From NCBI GenBank assembly GCA_019247245.1, contig JAFAPF010000043.1, forward strand, positions 1-10,195: a stretch of DNA of 10,195 nt, in the 5' to 3' direction. A program made the position numbers and the translations under genes. The DNA comes from Rubrobacter sp. Its GTDB lineage: Bacteria; Actinomycetota; Rubrobacteria; Rubrobacterales; Rubrobacteraceae. How positions within the stretch are numbered: position 1 is the stretch's first letter; each line of letters begins with the position of its first letter. The notes under the pieces were generated by a model. The model ran no database searches, was not told where the DNA came from, and saw only the letters and a program-made list of their open reading frames with translations. This document shows positions 1 through 4,821 of this stretch, one piece after another.

Positions 1-472
1 CACTTATAAAGAAGTATTCTCTGGACATTACGCCGTGCGTCCCTTCGCAATTCTCTCGAATTAGAAGTCCTAAGCCAAGAGCTTCGTCAGTATCACTATA
101 GAAAGGTGTCATGCAGGGGGCTGCGGAGAAGACAGTATAGCAGCCTCAATTTCGCTTTGCCTCGTGCGACGATAAGCTAGCAGTTCGGTCACTACTATCC
201 GAATGATCTATTGTCTGTACTCTAAGACACTTAGTACTTTAAAGCACAGAAAATTCCATCTATCATCCTTCGATGCTCTAGACATCCCAGTCGATGCTGC
301 TTCAGTCATGAGTAACACTATTAATGGCTGCGAGAATAAGGCCTCGGCGTTGGCGGCGGGTCCGCCGACCGATCTGACCCGATTTAATGGTGGCCTATAA
401 GAGTGCCTTGACCTCAACCAGTCGATCGGTTTAGCAGCCCGCCACAGCGCCCAACTCGGGACCGCGTGGCCT
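1..472. other. Gene-free left flank, no feature recognised
   Basis: No reading frame here resembles a protein family I know. The two longest frames (203-400 plus, 208-417 minus) overlap each other, lack a convincing ribosome binding site and have low-complexity or unnatural compositions. If the IS110 element to the right has a longer left end than I mark, its non-coding left end, where IS110-group elements encode their bridge RNA, would extend into the last 100-200 bases of this stretch. I cannot fold it here, so this is inference from the family. Confidence 0.4.
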
Positions 473-577
473 CATAGGAGCACGCCCTACCCAAGGACCT
501 CGTCACAGTCTTGCCGAATCTCGAGCGCTAGGACAAATATGGAAAGCGTTGGCGACCATAGAAGAAGTGGAGGAGCT

Positions 578-1657
578 ATGCAAAGGGGAGCAGATGATCG
601 GGGTACACCGGTTTTCGTGGGCGTAGACACGCACTCGGACGTGCACCTCTGCGTGGCCCTAGATCGGGCCAGCGCCTGGACATGCTGGCTGGTCTCCAAC
701 GATCAATCCGGCTACGCACACCTCTTGGAGTGGGCCCTGGGATTCGGCACCTCGGTTGTGGCCGGGATCGAAGACACAGGCAGCTATGGCGCCGGGCTCT
801 CACGCTTTGTGAGGAGCAGGGATATGCGCGTGGTGGAGCTCAACCGCACGAGCTGCCACACCGCCAGCACCGCCGCCACGGTAAGTATGACGCCGCTGAT
901 GCCGAGGCCGCTGCTCGTGCGGTCATGGCCGGAACCGCTGTGGGCGAGCCCAAGAGCGCCGACGGAGCAGCGGAAATGGTACGCGCCCTCAGGACCACCC
1001 GACGATCGGCAGTCAAGGCCAAGACCCAGACGGCCAACCAGCTCTGCACGCGCTGATGTCCACCGCCCTGTAGCAGCTCAAGGAGAGCCTCCGAGGGTTC
1101 GCAACCAAGGGGCTCGTCGAGAAGGCCTCGCGCTTCCGCTACGACGCGGAAGCAAGCGACCCGGTCGCAGCTACCAAGTTTGTCCTACGCTCCGGGGCCC
1201 GCCGTTACCGTGCGCTTTCCGAAGAGATAGCTGAGCTTGACGTGCAAATCGAGCGGCTGATGAGACAGAGGGCCCCGGAGCTGGTAGCGCTCGACGGCAT
1301 GGGGCCGGACACAGAGCAGCGACCCTGCTCATCGCCGCCGGCGATAATCCCGAACGTCCTGGGAGCAAGGCTGCCTTCGCCCACCTGTGCGGGGCAGCAC
1401 CCGTGCCGACCTCCTCCGGAAAGGTAGTCAGACACCGCCCCAACCCCGGCGGCAACCGCGACGCCAACCGAGCGCTGCACGTGGTGACGCTCAACCGCAT
1501 GAGGTGCGACCCTGGCATCCGACGAGCATACGTCGCTCGACGCACCGCTGAGGGCAAGTCCAAGAAGGAGGTCATGCGCTGTCTCAAGCGTTACATCGCC
1601 CGTGAGACCTACCGCGCTATCCTAGCTAGTACGCCTCCTTGCATTCGGCCGGGCTGA
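578..1657 (+). pseudogene. IS110-family transposase (DEDD RuvC-like plus serine domain), frameshifted
   Basis: The N-terminal RuvC-like DEDD domain starts with VFVGVDTHSDVH and continues with an IEDTGSYG acidic motif and KYDAADAEAAARA. The C-terminal Tnp domain has the catalytic-serine region PVPTSSGK followed by RHRPNPGGNRDANRAL. These parts lie in different frames. There is a frameshift near 845-885, another near 1040-1052, an in-frame TAG at 1071-1073 (a Glu is usual there), and a third frameshift near 1313-1318. Spliced together they give about 360 codons, normal for the family (roughly 340-410). The start ATG at 578 is preceded by GGAGGAG, although the spacing is short; an in-frame ATG at 539 is the alternative. 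The enzyme is known in the family to recombine DNA guided by a bridge RNA. This copy cannot make a full protein, so it could move only in trans. Confidence 0.9.
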
Positions 1658-1673
1658 TCTCCGACTACGAAGG

Positions 1674-1690
1674 TTGACTAACATAGGAGC
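1674..1690 (+). promoter_or_regulatory. IS110 right-end outward -35 box and core
   Basis: TTGACT at 1674-1679 is a near-consensus -35 hexamer pointing out of the element, followed by the putative core CATAGGAGC. In IS110-family circles this half-promoter is completed by a -10 box in the left end. No good -10 is seen 17 bases downstream in the present linear context, so I expect it to be silent here. This is inference from the family. Confidence 0.4.
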
Positions 1691-1749
1691 GTCGAGGTTT
1701 GACCGCTTCTTTATGGCAGACTAATTGTCGTGGGTACCAAAAAGGGTCG

Positions 1750-1897
1750 AGCCTGTTGAAAAAGTGGTTGTCGTACTAGTCGATGCTCCAAAGCAAGACC
1801 AAAACATCTAAAACCCGAGCCAAGACCCTCCAAAACCGAGATTTCAAGGCCCCTGAGCGGGATCAGAAACGGACATGAAGGAGTTTTTCAACAAGCT
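1750..1897. mobile_element. Short non-coding element with terminal inverted repeats, copy A (MITE-like)
   Basis: The left end AGCCTGTTGAAAAAGT (1750-1765) is matched in inverse by AGTTTTTCAACAAGCT (1882-1897) with 2 mismatches in 16. The 148-bp interior has no ORF. A diverged second copy lies at 6811-6950 and shares internal blocks such as GCTCCAAA-CAAG, an AAAACCC block, AAG-CCCCTGA and GAAG just before the right end. Two copies with conserved inverted ends and no gene fit a miniature transposable element or the fused ends of an insertion sequence. I cannot assign the parent family. No target duplication is obvious at this copy. Confidence 0.65.
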
Positions 1898-1944
1898 GGG
1901 TGATTTATGACACACGTAGCAAACGTTATGGCTGAGGCTTATTA

Positions 1945-2292
1945 CTACGCCCTTTGCCGCAGGCTTATGAACAATCCTAAGTAAATTAGCCCTACGCCAA
2001 CCACACTAAGCGCTAGCCATAAAGGTGTAGATATCGTGGTCTCGATAAGGCTCCTGAGAATGTACATCGAATCAAAAGGTGGTCCCGCTTGCCCGCCAGA
2101 GGATGCGTTTTCTGGTCTAAGTATTGCGGGCAGTTGTTCAAGGATCGTAGAAAGCCGTTGTTGGACCACCGCAGACAGTAATTGCACTAATAATTCTATA
2201 CTTGTCCCTACCACTCCTACTACCAAGAGTAGTATCCCGAAGGTAGTAATACCGGCTCCAATGACTAAAGAGCCTCCTGTATGTCTTTGCAT
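1945..2292 (-). CDS. Small integral membrane protein, unknown function (115 aa)
   Basis: I do not recognise the family. The protein starts MQRHTGGSLVIGAG and has a long hydrophobic stretch at about residues 9-42, probably one long or two short membrane helices. A polar middle follows at about 43-85, with the low-complexity patch ASSGGQAGPP, and then a second hydrophobic segment at about 92-110 ending in LRQRA. It is intact, unlike most of its neighbours. The ATG at 2292 has only a weak upstream GAGGG. A good AGGAGG lies just inside the frame, but no standard start codon follows it at the right distance, so the exact start is uncertain. It is the last gene of the minus-strand run that begins near 3565. 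The overlapping plus-strand frame at 2036-2347 looks like its shadow. Confidence 0.6.
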   Translation of the reverse strand: MQRHTGGSLVIGAGITTFGILLLVVGVVGTSIELLVQLLSAVVQQRLSTILEQLPAILRPENASSGGQAGPPFDSMYILRSLIETTISTPLWLALSVVGVGLIYLGLFISLRQRA

Positions 2293-2383
2293 CCGACATT
2301 CATACCCTCATAAGCAGAAAATCTATCTTCTACAGCACTCGTCATAACCGGACTTCTGGGTTTCTGAGAATTGCTGCTGGTTG

Positions 2384-2615
2384 CTAGCAGAACACCCACC
2401 AACGCTTGGATAAGGAGGGTGACTCCTTTGCCTCCTCTAGTTGGTGGTCCCAGAATAGCTCCTTTCGCCCGTCGGGGAACAAAACCTCAAACGCTGTGTA
2501 CTCAGGGGCTCCGTAGTGCTTCTGTATCGTACCGATCAACCCTTGCTAGGTCGGCTTTTCTGTAGTCCAAGTTCACCCGCACCATCGTGCTGACCCGCGC
2601 GTCCTCTAACTCCAT
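2384..2615 (-). pseudogene. Small hypothetical protein with one frameshift (about 75 aa when joined)
   Basis: From ATG 2615 the minus strand reads MELEDARVSTMVRVNLDYRK and then ADLAR before ending in an unrelated tail. In the next frame the sequence picks up as GLIGTIQKHYGAPEYTAFEV followed by LFPDGRKELFWDHQLEEAKE, and ends at TAG 2384-2386. The second part reads like a real conserved small beta-rich domain (FPDG, ELFW, QLE), and the join at about 2540-2550 needs a single indel. I think this was one gene of unknown function that took a frameshift. ATG 2585 is an alternative start. It lies 5 nt downstream of the stop of the 23-codon ORF at 2621-2692, which suggests coupled translation. Confidence 0.5.
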
Positions 2616-2620
2616 CGACT

Positions 2621-2692
2621 TCACCCCATATCAAAGGTCACATCGCCGTCTGTGTCTGTAGGGGATAGTGTCCCCGAAATATCCGTCGTCAT
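2621..2692 (-). CDS. Tiny ORF (23 aa) behind a very strong Shine-Dalgarno
   Basis: This minus-strand ORF starts MTTDISGTLSPTDTDGDVTF and stops at TGA 2621-2623. A double ribosome-binding motif, reading TAGGAGGTAGGAGG on the minus strand (within 2703-2717), lies 10 nt before its ATG. It ends 5 nt before the ATG of the next small gene (2615). It could be a leader peptide, or the true N-terminus of that gene split off by another frameshift. It has no recognisable domain and is acidic and Thr/Asp-rich. Confidence 0.3.
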   Translation of the reverse strand: MTTDISGTLSPTDTDGDVTFDMG

Positions 2693-2721
2693 TAGTGTGT
2701 GGCCTCCTACCTCCTAGTTAG

Positions 2722-2758
2722 AAAAAAGAGGGCCGAAGCTCTTAAGAGCCCCGCCCTC
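2722..2758 (-). terminator. Intrinsic terminator after the antiporter fragment
   Basis: On the minus strand the outer stem GAGGGC/GCCCTC (2753-2758 with 2728-2733) encloses the perfect 12-bp palindrome GCTCTTAAGAGC (2738-2749) and is followed at once by six T residues (2727-2722). This is the classic GC stem plus U-run. It ends transcription coming from the antiporter remnant at 3331-2923 and separates it from the small ORFs at 2692-1945, which then need their own promoter or read-through. Confidence 0.75.
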
Positions 2759-2922
2759 CAGATCCCTTTCCCACCAAGGGGTATGTCACAAAAGTGAGGA
2801 TGATTCAGTACCCTGGAGCACCATGATGTGCCGTAGAACACCAAAACCTTCTCTTGGGATAGTCATATGATGGGGATACGCGCCTATCATAAAACCACCC
2901 TCTTTACACCACAGAGCTATTA

Positions 2923-3331
2923 CTAAGGCACCCCTGATCTTCTCGGGGGTGCCGATGAGGTAAGGAAGCGTAGCAAAGGCTTTGGGTCCAACACCAAGTC
3001 GAGGGAGGCCGCCTGATACGTCAACGGGTACCTTCCCTTTACTCCGACTACATCGAGGACGACGAGCACGACAGTCTGGATAGCTATTCCACCTAGGATG
3101 TTGCCGATCGCGATGCCAAGGTTCTGACTCAGAGCGGCACTTGAGATTATGGCAATCTCGGGGAGGTTCGTGGCGATCGCCAGGAAGATCACGCCTCCGA
3201 GCGCCTGTCCAAGACCGAAGTGCTCGGAGAGAACGTCTGTGGTATCGGAGAGCTTTATGCCCGCGAACCATACGGCTGTCGCGGCTGCTAATGAAAACGA
3301 ATAGCAAGCCTGGCAGAGATAATGAGCTCAA
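2923..3331 (-). pseudogene. Sodium:calcium antiporter (CaCA family), N-terminal fragment, frameshifted
   Basis: The start is TTG at 3331, with AAAGGAG five bases upstream, giving SSLSLPGLLFVFI. A frameshift near 3296-3310 then moves the reading into SLAAATAVWFAGIKLSD, DVLSEHFGLGQALGG and IFLAIATNLPEIAIISSAAL. Next come GIAIGNILGGIAIQTVVLVV and PLTYQAASLDLVL. ATNLPE and GNILGG are the alpha-1 repeat signatures of the CaCA cation/Ca2+ exchangers, where the acidic residue coordinates the ion. Family members usually have two such repeats and 300 or more residues. Here only the first is present and the frame runs into unrelated residues and a stop, so this is a truncated remnant. The TTG overlaps the TGA stop of the upstream reading frame (TTGA), a sign of former translational coupling. 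Confidence 0.75.
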
Positions 3332-3565
3332 GATGGCTCCTTTCTACAGTACCGGCCTTCGATTTGTTGGGAGAGACTGCGAATCAGATAGATACCCACA
3401 TTCATGCCGTGCTTACCACGTCGACGATCAACCGTAGCGACGCGTCTATGTCACTGAGCAATGAGCCACCACTCAACGGAGCACAGGCAAGTGGATCGTT
3501 TCGGAGCGACCCGTTAGCCCTGCCGCTCGTCGACCCTGCCCGAGCCATCGGCTCTTGGTCTTCAT
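3328..3565 (-). pseudogene. Degraded small gene upstream of the antiporter, unknown
   Basis: An excellent Shine-Dalgarno, AGGAGG six bases before ATG 3565, begins MKTKSRWLGQGRRAAG, which stops after 30 codons at 3473. A second frame carries SLLSDIDASLRLIVDVVSTA, and a third gives MNVGIYLIRSLSQQIEGRY, whose TGA overlaps the TTG start of the antiporter. Together the pieces suggest an ~80-residue protein broken by two frameshifts. The function is unknown. The opposite strand is open for 82 codons (3322-3570), so the direction is not certain, but the ribosome site and the TTGA overlap favour minus. Confidence 0.35.
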
Positions 3566-3623
3566 CGTAAACCTCCTCTCCTTTACGTTACCGGGTTTCC
3601 TGAAAAACACCTTTTAGAAGGGT

Positions 3624-3645
3624 CTGCCTCCTGAGAACGAGGCAG
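3624..3645. other. Hairpin in the divergent intergenic region
   Basis: CTGCCTC (3624-3630) and GAGGCAG (3639-3645) form a perfect 7-bp stem with an 8-base loop, between the minus-strand run starting at 3565 and the plus-strand gene at 3797. No U-run follows directly on either strand, so it is either an operator-like site or a leader structure. The function is unknown. Confidence 0.4.
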
Positions 3646-3708
3646 TGTCATGGATTCTGGGGTGATGACTTCCTTTCTTTGTCACGTGGGTGCTCTAGGT
3701 TGTCATAA

Positions 3709-3724
3709 AGGCAACGGGGCAGCC
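3709..3724 (+). repeat. Left copy of 16-bp direct repeat bracketing the orphan gene
   Basis: AGGCAACGGGGCAGCC is identical to 4234-4249. It lies 72 bases before the preferred start of the gene at 3797. A short palindrome follows each copy (GAGCTC here, 3737-3742), and both then carry GCTCTT, so a weaker similarity extends for about 44 bases. Confidence 0.7.
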
Positions 3725-3796
3725 CCCTACAGACGCGAGCTCTTTAGTTGCAGCAGAGTAACCTGATAAGCTACGGGTGTGAGCGAAGGAAAAGAT

Positions 3797-4228
3797 ATGC
3801 GCGTTGCGCCTCTCTATTGGGCTAAACACACGGACGGCTTCCCCATAGATCCAGGGTACGCACTGGGAGACGTAAAAGCTTTCTGTTTTTTTAGCTCAGA
3901 GGATTGGGCGTGGACTTTCGTCAAATGTGTGAGGCAGTACCATCAAGCAACGGACCAGGTAGTGATATTGGATACTCACGAGCCCGCGACGCAGAGCGAT
4001 TGGGAAGTGGATCACACCGCCGACGTAGGCCGTCTACTCGCCCTGTGCGATAAAGTAGCTCGAGCTGCGAGCGAGAAGATCGAACCAGAAGGACTGTTTA
4101 TAACCGCTCCTTATGAACGATTTATCATAGACCCACCTACGCATCTTTCTGACATACCTCCGTTGATGACCCTTGAGGATATAAAAGCTGAGATCTGGCG
4201 CAGGGCTGAAGAAGGGGTCTCCTGGTAA
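3797..4228 (+). CDS. Orphan hypothetical protein (143 aa), intact
   Basis: I recognise no family. The start ATG 3797 is preceded by GAAGGA six bases away; an in-frame GTG at 3779 would add six residues but has no ribosome site of its own. The protein starts MRVAPLYWAKHTDGFPIDPG and is aromatic-rich early on (FCFFSSEDWAWTFVKCVRQY). It has an acidic middle with ILDTHEPATQSDWEVDHTAD, and ends in the helical tail LEDIKAEIWRRAEEGVSW. It has no signal peptide or membrane segment, so it is probably cytosolic. The size is that of an IS200-type TnpA, but the HUH motif and catalytic context are absent, so I reject that reading. It sits alone between two copies of a 16-bp direct repeat and is intact among pseudogenes. 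Confidence 0.65.
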   Translation: MRVAPLYWAKHTDGFPIDPGYALGDVKAFCFFSSEDWAWTFVKCVRQYHQATDQVVILDTHEPATQSDWEVDHTADVGRLLALCDKVARAASEKIEPEGLFITAPYERFIIDPPTHLSDIPPLMTLEDIKAEIWRRAEEGVSW

Positions 4229-4230
4229 TT

Positions 4231-4253
4231 TAGAGGCAACGGGGCAGCCTCTA
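4231..4253 (+). terminator. Stem-loop just after the orphan gene
   Basis: TAGAGGC (4231-4237) pairs perfectly with GCCTCTA (4247-4253) around a 9-base loop, two bases after the TAA of the gene. The loop and inner stem are the right copy of the 16-bp repeat. No U-run follows, so intrinsic termination is doubtful; it may act as an mRNA 3' stabiliser or as a recombination hairpin. Confidence 0.4.
4234..4249 (+). repeat. Right copy of 16-bp direct repeat
   Basis: This copy is identical to 3709-3724. It starts six bases after the stop codon at 4228, so the repeat unit brackets exactly one gene. Confidence 0.7.
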
Positions 4254-4266
4254 GAGCACGTGCTCT
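4253..4266. other. Perfect 14-bp palindrome
   Basis: AGAGCACGTGCTCT is fully self-complementary and abuts the stem-loop at 4231-4253. A dyad this long with no spacer fits a dimeric regulator site or a recombination site. About 190 bases separate it from the HTH gene at 4447. The stretch 4267-4434 otherwise shows nothing I can name. Confidence 0.45.
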
Positions 4267-4434
4267 TCCGGGATGCAACTAGACCGTGTACGGTGGCAGT
4301 ATTCGACGCCGTGAGGCCCGCCCCCCTCCTCCCCAGCCTTACACTACTTGAGGGGCACATTCTTCGTCCCACTTCCTTACGTAACTGAAGACTTCCGCAC
4401 ATCCTTAATTTACCGATATTACTCCGGATTCATC

Positions 4435-4440
4435 TATAAT
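4435..4440 (+). promoter_or_regulatory. -10 box of a probable leaderless promoter
   Basis: A perfect TATAAT is followed six bases later by ATG 4447, which puts the usual transcription start on the A of that ATG. The -35 is weak (TTTACC at 4409-4414, spacer too long). Leaderless transcripts are common in actinobacteria, and no ribosome site precedes either candidate start of the HTH gene. Confidence 0.5.
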
Positions 4441-4446
4441 TTCTGT

Positions 4447-4683
4447 ATGATATGGGTCATGGTTAAGGAGGCTGATCTAAACCGGCTAGACGTGCCGGAG
4501 GATTACCAGGTACTAGACGCAACGGCTTTGGGTAGGCGGTTGGGATTCAAGCGGGACACGGTGCTTGCGTACTCATCTAGGAGAAACTTCCGACGCATAC
4601 CTCGCCCCAACCGCCTGCTTGCTGTGGGACCTATCTAGTACGAGAGGAGCGTTAAAGAATGGGAAACCCAAGAGGAGGATTAG
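4447..4683 (+). pseudogene. Excisionase/AlpA-like helix-turn-helix protein with in-frame stop
   Basis: Starting from ATG 4447 (or 4459), the core LDATALGRRLGFKRDTVLAY is a MerR/AlpA-type helix-turn-helix. It is followed by RRIPRPNRLLAVGPI, the beta-wing stretch seen in small actinobacterial DNA-binding proteins. The family continues GPxWYE, but here TAG (4636-4638) replaces the Trp codon. Reading through gives YERSVKEWETQEED, ending at TAG 4681-4683, so the original protein was about 77 residues. The wing is cut, but the helix-turn-helix survives in the 63-residue truncated form, which might still bind DNA. Such genes normally control excision or the early genes of integrative elements. This fits the integrase remnant in the same window. 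Confidence 0.65.
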
Positions 4684-4728
4684 AAGCATGGTGGGTAGGC
4701 TATAAGAACCGGGGGAGGGTAAGTACCA

Positions 4729-4821
4729 ATGAGTATGTGTGCTGCTATTAAGCTGGATGGAGCCAGATGTAACTACCAAGCAACGCCTCTCACGCCGGCC
4801 GCTTTGCCGGTTGCCACGTGA
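4729..4821 (+). pseudogene. Truncated Cys-motif (zinc-binding-like) small protein
   Basis: ATG 4729, behind GGGAGGG, gives MSMCAAIKLDGARCNYQATP and then LTPAALPVAT. The C-AAIK-DG-RC start matches a small family I know from mobile elements in actinobacteria, which continues to a second Cys-x2-His pair and a basic tail. Here the homology stops at about 4783 and the frame enters the 3' end of the opposite-strand propeller gene. So the second half, including the other metal ligands, is lost. The junction marks where the propeller segment was joined. Confidence 0.5.

Larger units (their letters stand above)
473..1690 (+). mobile_element. Decayed IS110-family insertion sequence (boundaries tentative)
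   Basis: The element is defined by its transposase pseudogene (578-1657). The nine bases CATAGGAGC occur at 473-481, upstream of the transposase, and again at 1682-1690, downstream of its stop. This fits the short identical cores that flank IS110 elements, which do not have long terminal inverted repeats. Just inside the right copy is TTGACT (1674-1679). In IS110 circles the right end is known to supply a -35 box that joins a left-end -10 box at the circle junction. If 473 is the true left end, only about 97 bases precede the transposase, which is short for a bridge RNA. So either the left end is truncated or the 473 repeat is not the true edge. Confidence 0.45.

Noticed and set aside
50..80. 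ATTAGAAGTCC resembling the tRNA-Arg anticodon region, possibly a third attachment copy
   Set aside because: The surrounding T-arm and acceptor sequence do not align, so a chance match is more likely.
203..417. Overlapping 65- and 69-codon ORFs on opposite strands
   Set aside because: No ribosome site, no domain and an unnatural composition on both strands.
539..1657. Frameshifts as sequencing or assembly errors rather than decay
   Set aside because: Not fully excluded. Substitution stops, a mutated CCA and missing gene halves are not explained by indel error, and long genes elsewhere in the window are intact.
2786..3331. A 181-codon minus-strand frame as one protein
   Set aside because: Only its first ~16 codons belong to the antiporter; the rest is out of frame with the clear CaCA motifs.
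3322..3570. Plus-strand 82-codon frame as a gene
   Set aside because: No ribosome site or recognisable domain. The minus strand has a strong ribosome site and a stop-start overlap, so this looks like a shadow.
3797..4228. Orphan gene as IS200/IS605 TnpA, because of its size and the hairpins at both ends
   Set aside because: The protein has no HUH motif and no matching catalytic Tyr context, and the flanking repeats are direct 16-bp copies.
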